The notes: generated by a model from the letters alone, not told the origin. A DNA stretch of 14,061 nt from an uncultured Clostridia bacterium (GCA_937906945.1 CALCUE010000053.1:1-14061); one strand, 5' to 3'. Positions 1-6,441 are shown, counted from the stretch's first letter. Numbers and translations: made by a program.

Positions 1-23
1 TGTCCCCTTTCTCCAAGGGGACA
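1..23. repeat. Perfect 9-bp inverted repeat at window edge
   Basis: TGTCCCCTT (1-9) and AAGGGGACA (15-23) are perfect reverse complements around a 5-base loop. The hairpin is stable and terminator-like, but any T-run on the minus-strand side would fall outside the window, so a terminator call cannot be tested. On the plus strand the following bases are not T-rich. Confidence 0.5.
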
Positions 24-60
24 AAGCGGCTGTTCTTTCCCGAGTGCTTTCTAATTTCGA

Positions 61-104
61 CGAAGGCCGTTTAACCGGAAGGGTCCGGTCAGAAACGGCC
101 TTCG
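61..104. repeat. Nested inverted repeat (12-bp outer, 6-bp inner stem)
   Basis: CGAAGGCCGTTT (61-72) pairs perfectly with AAACGGCCTTCG (93-104). Inside it ACCGGA (74-79) pairs with TCCGGT (84-89) around a 4-base loop, separated from the outer stem by an asymmetric bulge (1 base on one side, 3 on the other). No T-run follows on either strand, so it does not look like a simple terminator. It lies downstream of the left-pointing promoter at 204-232 and so could be part of a structured leader RNA, a protein-binding site or a dispersed repeat. Confidence 0.55.
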
Positions 105-129
105 CTTCCAATGAAACACGGCGGCAAAG

Positions 130-158
130 GGCGGCAAAGCCGCCGGTGTTCCCACACC
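130..158 (+). repeat. Tandem two-hairpin module, copy 1
   Basis: Two back-to-back hairpins: GGCGGC (130-135) with GCCGCC (139-144) around AAA, then at once GGTGT (145-149) with ACACC (154-158) around TCCC. The same two-hairpin arrangement recurs on the minus strand at 14031-13999, with changes that keep the pairing. This points to a dispersed structured repeat rather than chance GC-rich sequence. No function is assigned. Confidence 0.5.
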
Positions 159-203
159 AACGATTAAAAACGATAAAAAGGAAAAGTAACTGGCTTTTTC
201 TTT

Positions 204-232
204 ATTCTATAATAAAAAAGAGCCCCCGTCAA
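204..232 (-). promoter_or_regulatory. Predicted sigma-A promoter pointing left
   Basis: On the minus strand, TTGACG (plus coordinates 232-227) matches the -35 consensus at 5 of 6 positions. After a 17-base spacer comes TAGAAT (209-204), matching the -10 consensus at 5 of 6. Transcription would start near position 197 and run left through about 200 structured, apparently non-coding bases and out of the window. It probably serves the next gene or operon, which is not visible. The spacer is the T-rich tail of the terminator-like hairpin at 214-245, so the two signals are interleaved. Confidence 0.5.
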
Positions 233-245
233 CGAAAAGCGGGGA
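214..245 (-). terminator. Possible second rho-independent terminator after coaX
   Basis: Read on the minus strand, a CCCCG...CGGGG stem (244-240 with 228-224, extendable by one T-G pair) with an 11-base loop is followed closely by CTCTTTTTT ending at 214. The short stem and large loop make it weaker than the hairpin at 265-288, but its T-run is better. It shares bases with the predicted promoter at 204-232. Confidence 0.4.
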
Positions 246-264
246 CAGAAAAGCACCAACAAGA

Positions 265-288
265 AGGGCCGCGGTTTCCCGCGGCCCT
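265..288 (-). terminator. coaX: Terminator-like hairpin just after coaX
   Basis: Nine perfect pairs, GGGCCGCGG (266-274) with CCGCGGCCC (279-287), plus one flanking A-T pair. On the minus strand the loop is GAAA, a stable tetraloop, and the next bases are TTCTTGTT. The hairpin starts 9 bases beyond the coaX stop codon, which fits termination of the glycosyltransferase-coaX unit. The T-run is imperfect. In the plus direction TCTTTCTT follows, so it may work both ways. Confidence 0.6.
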
Positions 289-296
289 CTTTCTTA

Positions 297-1067
297 TCAA
301 AGATCCTGTTCTCTCGCCTCATAGACCATGCGGATCCCTTCCAGCGGAAGGCGCTGGTCGATGACGTCGAAAAGGCGTTCGCTTTCAAAAAGACGGCTGA
401 AACCGCCGGTGGCGACGACCTTCGTGTCCTCGCCGAGAACGGCTTTAAGGCCCTCGATCATCTTCTCAATGGCGCCGAGGTAGCCGTAATAAGCGCCGGA
501 CTGCATACTGGAAACGGTGTTCTGCCCGAAGCGGAATTCCGGCTTCACCAGTTCGATCTTGGGGAGCTTGGCCGCCTTTTCATAAAGGGCGTCCATAGAG
601 GTCTTGATGCCGGGATAGATCACGCCGCCGAGATACTCACCCTCGGCGGAGACCGCTTCGCAGGTGGTGGCGGTGCCGAAATCGACGATGATGACCGGCG
701 CGCCGTATTTCCGGACGGCGGCATAGGAATCCACGAGCCGGTCGGCGCCGACTTCCTTGGGGTTCTCATACCGGTTCGGGATCCGGCAGAAAAGGTTTTC
801 GCCGATGATGTAGGGGTCCCGGCCGAAGTATTTTTTGATGGCGCTGGTGACGGAATAGTTGAGCTGCGGCACGACGGAGCTGATGATGACGTCCGTCACG
901 GAATCCATGGCGATGTGGCGGTGCTCAAAAAACTGACTGGCGAAAAGGCCGACTTCGTCAGAGGAAATGTCCCGCTTGGAACCGAGACGGAAGACGTCCA
1001 GAAGGCGGTCGCCCTCAAAAATTCCGAATTCCATGGTGGTATTTCCGATGTCGATGACAAGGATCAT
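297..1067 (-). CDS. coaX: Type III pantothenate kinase
   Basis: This enzyme phosphorylates pantothenate with ATP, the first committed step of coenzyme A synthesis in the cytosol. The 256-residue length is normal for the family. The N-terminal DIGNTTMEFG (residues 6-15) is the phosphate-binding loop of the ASKHA kinase fold. GADR (107-110) carries the catalytic aspartate (D109), and DFGTATT (129-135) followed by GGVIYPG are further family motifs. Type III kinases typically need a monovalent cation and are not inhibited by CoA; that is family knowledge. The ATG start overlaps the stop of the upstream glycosyltransferase (ATGA), with GGAG about 11 bases upstream, so the two are probably translationally coupled. 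Terminator-like hairpins follow. I am sure of the assignment; the partnership with a glycosyltransferase is unexplained. Confidence 0.96.
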   Translation of the reverse strand: MILVIDIGNTTMEFGIFEGDRLLDVFRLGSKRDISSDEVGLFASQFFEHRHIAMDSVTDVIISSVVPQLNYSVTSAIKKYFGRDPYIIGENLFCRIPNRYENPKEVGADRLVDSYAAVRKYGAPVIIVDFGTATTCEAVSAEGEYLGGVIYPGIKTSMDALYEKAAKLPKIELVKPEFRFGQNTVSSMQSGAYYGYLGAIEKMIEGLKAVLGEDTKVVATGGFSRLFESERLFDVIDQRLPLEGIRMVYEAREQDL

Positions 1068-2290
1068 AGGTTTTTGTTCTCCTTTTGGTGGGATACAAGT
1101 TGATGAAGAAAGGCGGAAAAGCCGTCAAAAAAGGCGGAAAAACCGTGACGGACGGCAAACTGCCGTCCCCGTTCTCCCAGTTGAGCACGGTGCTCCGCCG
1201 AAAAGCCCTGAAGGGTCTCCAACGCTTTTTGAAGGCCTTCGACGTCTTCGGGAACGGTGAAAACGGCGTTTTCACTTTCCCGAAAAAGGTCCGAACAAGC
1301 GGAAACGGCGGCTAAAACCGGCTTTCCGGACCGGAAAGCCGAGAGAAACCGGTCGGTTTCCGTCCGAAACGGGCCGAAAACGGCGCTTTCCGAAAGGAAA
1401 ACAGCGTCAGCGCCGCTGAGCACGAAGGGAAGCTCCTCCAAAGGGACCTCGTCGCCGAAGGTGACGTTGGTAAGGCCGTTTTCCCGGAGAGCGCGTTCCA
1501 AAGCCGGTTTCTCCGGTCCGTTTCCGAGGAAAAGAAAGGCGGTTTTTTTATCGAAGCTCTGGGCGGCGCGCAAAAGCGCCCGCAGGGAATAGCCTTTTTG
1601 GAACGGACCGGGAACGGCGAGCACGAAGGTGTTTCCTTCCCGGAGAGTTTCAATGACAGAGCGGACCCGTTCGGCGTTTTTGGAAGGCGAGGAAACGGGT
1701 TCCGGTGGCGGAAGCAAAAAGGAAAAGGCGTTTTTCCCGGAAAAATCGGAAGAAAAACGGGGGTAGGAACCGAAAACGGCGGCACTTTTTGTCCGGATCC
1801 GGCGAAACGCCGCGTTGAGCACGATTTTTTCCCACGGAAGGACGCCGCCTTTTTTAGGGGAAGCCGTGACGAACGTGACGAGCACGGCATGGGAAAACCG
1901 GGCGATCTTTTCCGCGGCGAAGATCGAAACGGGGCAAAACCCGGCGGAAACGACGACGTCCGGCTGAAAGAAACCGGCGACCGCGGCGGCGTTGCGGGAG
2001 AAAAAAGACGAAGCTTTGGAAACGCCGGAAAAGGGACTTTCCGCCGTCAGAAAAAGGGTGAGGCGAAGAAGGTCGCCTTCGGACCGCACGACAAAGCGGG
2101 GCGGATCCGGCGTTTCGGACGGCTCGGCGGTGACGAAAAGCACGTCGTCACCCCGTTTCGCGAAGGCCGCCGCTAACGTTTTCTGGAAAGAAAAATTTCG
2201 TCGGGCGCTCTCCAAAAAGCCTTCGGCTTTCCGTCGGGACGGCGTTTTCCCGAAGGAAAACGGCTCGTCGGTAAGAAAAAGGAGACGCAA
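1064..2290 (-). CDS. GT-B fold glycosyltransferase (GT4-like)
   Basis: Probably transfers a sugar from a nucleotide sugar to an unknown acceptor in the cytosol. The C-terminal half has the GT4-type nucleotide-binding pattern: VLAVPGPFQKGYSL, FLFLGNGPEKPALERAL, LTNVTFGDEVPLEELP and GADAVFLSES, then SGKPVLAA. The usual E-x7-E motif is not clear; the region between ADAVFLSE and SGKPVLAA is atypical. The N-terminal half (MRLLFLTDEPF...) fits an acceptor domain but is diverged. No signal peptide or membrane segment is evident. The start is TTG at 2290, the only in-frame start after a TGA two codons upstream, with GGTGAG 5 bases before it. By my count 46 of 408 residues are Phe, unusually many, with few Trp or Tyr. 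Its stop overlaps the coaX start. The substrate is unknown, and the E-x7-E question leaves activity uncertain. Confidence 0.75.
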   Translation of the reverse strand: MRLLFLTDEPFSFGKTPSRRKAEGFLESARRNFSFQKTLAAAFAKRGDDVLFVTAEPSETPDPPRFVVRSEGDLLRLTLFLTAESPFSGVSKASSFFSRNAAAVAGFFQPDVVVSAGFCPVSIFAAEKIARFSHAVLVTFVTASPKKGGVLPWEKIVLNAAFRRIRTKSAAVFGSYPRFSSDFSGKNAFSFLLPPPEPVSSPSKNAERVRSVIETLREGNTFVLAVPGPFQKGYSLRALLRAAQSFDKKTAFLFLGNGPEKPALERALRENGLTNVTFGDEVPLEELPFVLSGADAVFLSESAVFGPFRTETDRFLSAFRSGKPVLAAVSACSDLFRESENAVFTVPEDVEGLQKALETLQGFSAEHRAQLGERGRQFAVRHGFSAFFDGFSAFLHQLVSHQKENKNL

Positions 2291-2295
2291 AAGGT

Positions 2296-2301
2296 CTCAC
2301 C
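2296..2301 (-). promoter_or_regulatory. Shine-Dalgarno site deciding the TTG start of the glycosyltransferase
   Basis: GGTGAG on the minus strand lies 5 bases before the TTG at 2290. An in-frame TGA overlaps this motif, so no longer reading is possible and the TTG start is effectively forced. Confidence 0.6.
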
Positions 2302-2315
2302 GCCTTTCGGTAAAA

Positions 2316-2342
2316 TTCCGGGTACGGATAGTTTACCCGGAA
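2316..2342. repeat. 9-bp inverted repeat upstream of the glycosyltransferase
   Basis: TTCCGGGTA (2316-2324) and TACCCGGAA (2334-2342) are perfect reverse complements with a 9-base spacer. It lies about 26 bases upstream of the TTG start, in the likely 5' untranslated region or promoter area. It could be an operator (9-9-9 dyad) or a leader hairpin; the sequence does not decide. I found no convincing -35/-10 pair next to it. Confidence 0.45.
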
Positions 2343-2429
2343 AAAGGACTTTTATGCGAAAAGCGGGTTTTGAAATTCTACCCTTCGTCGCCTGCGGCGG
2401 ATACAGTGAGCAGGGCTTGGCGCCGCGGT

Positions 2430-2468
2430 CAAAATCGGCAACGGCGAATGCCGTGTCCGCCGATTTTG
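2430..2468. repeat. Nested inverted repeat in the smc-glycosyltransferase gap
   Basis: CAAAATCGGC (2430-2439) pairs perfectly with GCCGATTTTG (2459-2468). Inside, ACGGC (2441-2445) pairs with GCCGT (2450-2454) around GAAT. It has the same long-outer, short-inner design as the element at 61-104 but no obvious primary sequence match to it. It is probably part of a dispersed repeat, since every reading frame here gives only repeat-like translations. Confidence 0.45.
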
Positions 2469-2494
2469 GGCACCGCAAGAGGGGGAGAATATTT

Positions 2495-2571
2495 GACCGT
2501 GGGAATCTTTTTATTAACACGGTCGGGGATAAAGATTGCCACGTCGCCGCTTCGCGGCTCCTCGCAATGAC
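2495..2571 (-). repeat. MITE-like palindromic repeat B, copy 1 (with internal insertion)
   Basis: Read on the minus strand it begins GTCATTGCGAGGAGCCGC and contains CGACGTGGCAATCTT, then AATAAAAAGATTCCCACGGTC. Nearly all of this recurs at 6522-6583. This copy carries 16 extra bases (2518-2533) at the centre, and they create a new 7-bp dyad, GACCGTG (2495-2501) with CACGGTC (2518-2524). The far end lacks the terminal motif seen in copy 2, so this copy looks truncated or rearranged. I recall repeats starting GTCATTGCGAGGAGC as very common in bacterial genomes, where they give false ORFs. No transposase is encoded. Confidence 0.8.
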
Positions 2572-2601
2572 AACTATTTTTGAACAAAATCAAATTTATA
2601 A

Positions 2602-2650
2602 AGCCCCTCATCCGTCGCCTACGGCGACACCTTCCCCCGAGGGGAAGGCT
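2602..2650 (+). repeat. Two-hairpin repeat A, copy 1
   Basis: The element starts AGCCCCTCATCC, then a GTCGCC/GGCGAC hairpin (2614-2619 with 2623-2628), an ACA-type linker, and CCTTCCCC/GGGGAAGG (2630-2637 with 2641-2648). It ends 5 bases from the smc stop codon. A direct copy lies at 6442-6495 and an inverted one at 6264-6305. The arms differ between copies but stay paired. On the minus strand it could slow or stop transcription after smc, although no good T-run follows. Confidence 0.8.
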
Positions 2651-2655
2651 TGCGT

Positions 2656-5600
2656 TTATTTTTCGATACGGTCCACGTCGGCGAGGGAGAGCTCGAGAAG
2701 CTTCGAGACGCCCTCCTCCTGCATGGTGACGCCGTAAAGACGATCGGCGTGCTCCATGGTGCCCCGACGGTGGGTGATGGCGATGAACTGGGTGTCGGTG
2801 AGCCGCAGGAGATAGTCGGCGTAGCGGTCCACGTTGGCTTCGTCCAATGCCGCCTCGATCTCGTCGAGGATGCAGAACGGCGCCGGACGCACCTTCAGAA
2901 TGGCGAAATAGATGGCGATGGCGACAAAGGTCTGTTCACCGCCGGAAAGGGAAGCCAGGTTATTGATGATCTTGCCCGGCGGCTGAACGGTGATGTCAAT
3001 GCCCGATTCGAGGACGTTGTCCGGATCGGTGAGGGAAAGTTTTCCTTCACCGCCGCCGAAGAGCTCCTTAAATACAATGGCGAAGTTCCCGGCGATCTGG
3101 GTGAAGCGGTCGAGGAAGATCGTCCGCATCTGTCCCATGAGGCTATGGATAAGGCTCCGCAGTTCGTCCCGGGACTTTTCGGCGTCCTCGATCTGGGTCT
3201 TCATGAATTCATACCGCGCGCTGACCTCTTTGAACTCCTCGATGGCGGAAAGGTTGACGGGGCCTAAGGCGCGGATCTTGTTTTTAAGCTCGTTCAGACG
3301 GCGCTGGGCCTTCTGCGGCTCGGCAATTTCCTCCGCCAGTTCCTCGGCGGCGGAAACGGTGATCTCGTATTCGTCAAAGAGCTGACCGACCACCCGATCG
3401 TAGTCCTTCTGGAAATCGTCCATCCGGCTGCGGGCGTTGGCCAGCTTGACGGAGGCTTCCTCCCGGCGGGAAACGGTGTCCTTCTGCGCCGTTCGCTCCT
3501 GGGTGGCGCGAAGCTCAAATTCCTGCCGCTGGGCAAAAAGAGCGGTGATCTCGGTCTTCGTCGTCTCGGAAAGAGCGGCCAGGCGCTGTTTTTCCTCTTC
3601 CATGGCGGCGATCTCCCCGGTCAAAGCGCTGTTTTTCGCAAGGATCTCGTCGTGGGTCCCGGCAAGAGCGGCCAGTTTTTCGTTCCGTTCCTCCTGACTT
3701 TCCAGAAGGCGGGCGATGGCGGCTTTGACGCCTTCGATGTCCTTCTGGACAAGGGCTTCGGCCAAAGCGCCGGCGTTCTTTTCTTCGGAAAGCTCGTCGT
3801 CTTCCCGCTCCAAAGCGGCAAGATGTTCCAGAACGCCATCCCGCTCCTTGGCAAGAGCGGCTTTTTCGGCGGCTTTATTTTCGGAAAGACCGGTGTAATC
3901 GGCAAAGCGGGAAACGGCGTCGGCAATGGCCTTTTGGAGAATGGATTTCTGAGTCTCCGCTTCGGAACCGGCGGCTTCGGCGTCGGAGATCTGCATCAGA
4001 ATGCGTTTCTTTTCGGCTTCGGCACGGATCCGGTCCTCACCGGCGGTGCGAAGTTCGCTTTCGGTGGCCAAAATCTGGGCGTCCAAAGCGGAAAGCTCGG
4101 AACGAAGGCGCTGATAATCGGCTTCGCCGGCCTCAACGGTCTTCTGGATTTTGTCGGCTTTGGCGAAAAGCTCGTCGATCTCCTGCTTGCGGGAGAGAAG
4201 TCCGGCGGATTTGACGCTGGAACCGCCGGTCAGGGAACCGCCGGCGTTGACGAGCTGTCCGTCCAGGGTGACGATGCGGAATTTATAGCCGAATTTTTTG
4301 GCGATGGCAACCGCCGCGTCGAGGTCCTCGGCGACGACGATCCGTCCTAAAATGTTCGTGACGACGCCCTCATATTTCGGGGCGAAATGGACAAGGTCGG
4401 AGGCGATCCCCAAAAAGCCGTCGCAGGCGGCAAGGCCCCGTTCCTCCAACCGGTTTCCTTTGACGGAAGTGAGCGGAAGGAAGGTGACCCGGCCTTTTCC
4501 CTGCTCTTTTAAGAGCTGAATGGCTTTTTTGGCGGCGTCCTCATCGGTGACGACGACGTTCTGCAAAGCGCCGGAAGCCGCCGTCTCAATGGCAAGGCTG
4601 TATTTGGCGTCGACGGAAAGGACCTGGGACACCGGTTCGAGAATACCCCGAAGGGAACCGGCGGCGCCTTTATCGAGAATGTATTTGACGCTCTGGGCAA
4701 AGCCCTCCCGGTGGTTTTCCAGTTCCTGCAGAAGGTGCGCCCTCTGGGTCAGAGTGTCCCGCTCTTTTAAGAGCTTGTTCCGTTTTTCCTCGGCGGCGGC
4801 CAACGAATCGGCACGAAGCTTTTGCTTCATGGCAAGGCCGTTCTGGCTGTTGTGACAGCCCTCTTCCCGGTCGGTGATGTCCTCCAGAAGGTCGTTGACG
4901 TTTCGGAGTTCGGTCTTATAACCCTCCACAAGGGAGAGTTTCTGTTCAGCGGAAAGAGAAAGCTGGGAAAGGCGCTCCTCATACTGGGTCTTGTCGTTCT
5001 GGGCGGTGGCCAAAACCACGTCGATATGGGAAAGATCGGCGGCAACGCCGGTCAGTTTTTCATCCAGAGCGTCCCGCTCGGAAAGAACGGCGCGGCGCTT
5101 TTCGGCCAAAGCCTCCTCCTCTTTTTGGAGAGACTGAGCCGACTTAGCAAGGCGCTTTTCCTCGGCTTCCTTTTCGGAAAGCTCGGTCCGGCGCTCGGCC
5201 AAAGCCGCTTCGTTTTCGGTGCCGAAGGAGGAAAGGGCGGTCTTTTCCGCCTCGATCCGGCGAAGCTCCGTTTCGTTATGGGCAACGTCGTTGCGGCAGA
5301 CGGCGATCTTCGCCGTCAGATCGGCGGAACCGGCCTCGTTGCCGGCGATGGCGGCCCGTTTTTCCTCCACGGCGGTATCCACGCCGGTCAGTTCCTCATA
5401 AAGGGCGCTGATCCGGTTTTCAGCTTCGTTATAATCCCGGTCGAGGGTATCGTATTCGGACTGGAACACCGAAATGGCGCCGTTCTGCTCCGCCATCTGG
5501 CTTTTGAGGCGGCGGATGGTGCGAACGGAAAGGGAAATTTCGAGTCCCTTTTTCTCTTCGGCGTATTCCAGGAATTTTTTCGCTTTTTCGGACTGCTCCA

Positions 5601-6216
5601 AAAGGGGACCGACCCGTTCCTCAAGGGAGGAAAGGTTGTCCCGAAGGCGCAGAAGGTTGTCGTCGGCTTTGGCAAGGCTCCGTTCCGCCTCCTCTTTGCG
5701 GTAGCGGAACTTGGAGATCCCGGCGGCTTCCTCAAAAATTTCGCGGCGCTGTTGGGGCTTCGCACCGACGATCTCGGCGATCTTGCCCTGTCCGATAAGG
5801 GAATAACCGTCCCGACCGAGACCGGTGTCCATGAAAAGCTCGTTGACGTCTTTTAAGCGACAGACCTTTTCATTGAGGCGGTATTCGCTTTCGCCGTTGC
5901 GGTAATATTTTCTCGTGACGACCACTTCATCGGCGTCGAGCGGAAGACTGCGGTCGGTGTTATCGAGGCAAAGGCGCACTTCGGCGTAGCCGTGGGCATG
6001 GCGCAAAGCGGTACCGTTAAAAATGACGTCCTCCATTTTGGCGCCGCGGAGCGCCTTGGTGGACTGTTCGCCCAGAACCCAGCGGACGGCGTCGCTGATG
6101 TTGCTCTTGCCGCTTCCGTTGGGGCCGACAACGGCGGTAGCGCCCCGCCCGAAGTTCAGGCGCGTTTTATCGGGAAAGGACTTGAAGCCCTGCAGTTCCA
6201 GATATTTTAAGAACAA
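2656..6216 (-). CDS. smc: Chromosome condensation ATPase SMC
   Basis: SMC forms the ring ATPase that, with ScpA and ScpB, extrudes DNA loops and organises the replicated chromosome. With the TTG start at 6216 the protein is 1186 residues and begins MFLKYLELQGFKSF, as SMC proteins normally do. Walker A GPNGSGKSN lies at 31-39. Two long Glu/Ala/Lys-rich coiled coils flank a hinge domain (roughly 500-660, ending in GGSLTGGSS). The signature LSGGEQ is at about 1090 and Walker B FCILDE at about 1114. A longer reading from a GTG at 6288 would add 24 residues, but these are encoded partly by repeat A, so I reject it. AAGGAAG lies 7 bases before the TTG. smc stands alone between two repeat-rich gaps. 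ftsY, its usual downstream neighbour, is absent, and scpA/scpB are not in the window. Confidence 0.97.
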   Translation of the reverse strand: MFLKYLELQGFKSFPDKTRLNFGRGATAVVGPNGSGKSNISDAVRWVLGEQSTKALRGAKMEDVIFNGTALRHAHGYAEVRLCLDNTDRSLPLDADEVVVTRKYYRNGESEYRLNEKVCRLKDVNELFMDTGLGRDGYSLIGQGKIAEIVGAKPQQRREIFEEAAGISKFRYRKEEAERSLAKADDNLLRLRDNLSSLEERVGPLLEQSEKAKKFLEYAEEKKGLEISLSVRTIRRLKSQMAEQNGAISVFQSEYDTLDRDYNEAENRISALYEELTGVDTAVEEKRAAIAGNEAGSADLTAKIAVCRNDVAHNETELRRIEAEKTALSSFGTENEAALAERRTELSEKEAEEKRLAKSAQSLQKEEEALAEKRRAVLSERDALDEKLTGVAADLSHIDVVLATAQNDKTQYEERLSQLSLSAEQKLSLVEGYKTELRNVNDLLEDITDREEGCHNSQNGLAMKQKLRADSLAAAEEKRNKLLKERDTLTQRAHLLQELENHREGFAQSVKYILDKGAAGSLRGILEPVSQVLSVDAKYSLAIETAASGALQNVVVTDEDAAKKAIQLLKEQGKGRVTFLPLTSVKGNRLEERGLAACDGFLGIASDLVHFAPKYEGVVTNILGRIVVAEDLDAAVAIAKKFGYKFRIVTLDGQLVNAGGSLTGGSSVKSAGLLSRKQEIDELFAKADKIQKTVEAGEADYQRLRSELSALDAQILATESELRTAGEDRIRAEAEKKRILMQISDAEAAGSEAETQKSILQKAIADAVSRFADYTGLSENKAAEKAALAKERDGVLEHLAALEREDDELSEEKNAGALAEALVQKDIEGVKAAIARLLESQEERNEKLAALAGTHDEILAKNSALTGEIAAMEEEKQRLAALSETTKTEITALFAQRQEFELRATQERTAQKDTVSRREEASVKLANARSRMDDFQKDYDRVVGQLFDEYEITVSAAEELAEEIAEPQKAQRRLNELKNKIRALGPVNLSAIEEFKEVSARYEFMKTQIEDAEKSRDELRSLIHSLMGQMRTIFLDRFTQIAGNFAIVFKELFGGGEGKLSLTDPDNVLESGIDITVQPPGKIINNLASLSGGEQTFVAIAIYFAILKVRPAPFCILDEIEAALDEANVDRYADYLLRLTDTQFIAITHRRGTMEHADRLYGVTMQEEGVSKLLELSLADVDRIEK

Positions 6217-6223
6217 GTTGTCA

Positions 6224-6230
6224 CTTCCTT
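6224..6230 (-). promoter_or_regulatory. smc: Shine-Dalgarno site fixing the TTG start of smc
   Basis: AAGGAAG on the minus strand lies 7 bases before the TTG at 6216. This spacing, and the family-typical first residues that follow, favour TTG over the GTG 72 bases upstream. Confidence 0.75.
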
Positions 6231-6263
6231 TCTTTGCGCCATAAAGCGGCGCGACAACGCGAG

Positions 6264-6305
6264 CCTCCCTCCCCGAGGGAGGTGTCACGGCACAGCCGTG
6301 ACGGA
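6264..6305 (-). repeat. Two-hairpin repeat A, inverted copy
   Basis: CCTCCCTC (6264-6271) pairs with GAGGGAGG (6275-6282), then GTCACGGC (6284-6291) with GCCGTGAC (6295-6302), then GGA. This is the reverse-complement arrangement of the copies at 2602 and 6442: outer hairpin, TGTC linker, inner hairpin. The first hairpin has different bases from the other copies but stays fully paired. It sits just upstream of the smc ribosome binding site, so it should be in the smc leader if a promoter lies further upstream. Confidence 0.75.
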
Positions 6306-6331
6306 AGGAGAAAAATAAATTTCCCTATCTC

Positions 6332-6441
6332 TGTCATTCCGGGCAAAGCCCGCGAGCGCGTCCTGTGGACGAACCAGCGAGCAGGCTTTTCTTTGACAAG
6401 GGGCTAAGAACGCTCGGAATTTAGCAAAATCAGACTTGCGC
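6332..6441. repeat. Probable dispersed repeat C (partial)
   Basis: The segment starts TGTCATTCCG, the same ten bases that start repeat B copy 2 at 6501. It has small dyads CGGGC/GCCCG (6340-6344 with 6348-6352) and GTCC/GGAC (6360-6363 with 6367-6370). It translates only to repeat-type nonsense in every frame and has no gene-like features. The right-hand boundary is set only by the start of repeat A at 6442. No second full copy is present in the window, so its identity as a repeat is inferred. Confidence 0.4.

Noticed and set aside
1..200. T-box or known riboswitch
   Set aside because: I see hairpins but none of the conserved T-box sequence or common riboswitch cores; a covariance search would be needed to go further.
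208..213. Perfect TATAAT on the plus strand
   Set aside because: No -35 box at a suitable distance, and nothing is encoded downstream on the plus strand before the convergent coaX.
1598..2570. Several long ORFs in other frames across the glycosyltransferase
   Set aside because: They arise from strong codon bias with few stop triplets; their translations are Arg/Lys/Gly- or Ser/Pro-rich with no motifs.
2429..2611. Small ORFs in the repeat-rich gaps (also 6285-6554 and 6542-6997)
   Set aside because: They translate the repeats themselves (for example HCEEPRSGDVAI), a familiar type of false ORF; no ribosome binding site or family match.
2291..2655. CRISPR array
   Set aside because: The repeats are few, irregularly spaced, in both orientations and have no constant spacer length; no cas genes are present.
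4822..5856. Plus-strand ORF of 344 codons inside smc
   Set aside because: Shadow of the SMC coiled-coil region.
6217..6288. GTG at 6288 as the smc start
   Set aside because: The extra residues come partly from repeat A, and the TTG at 6216 has a better ribosome binding site and the family N-terminus.
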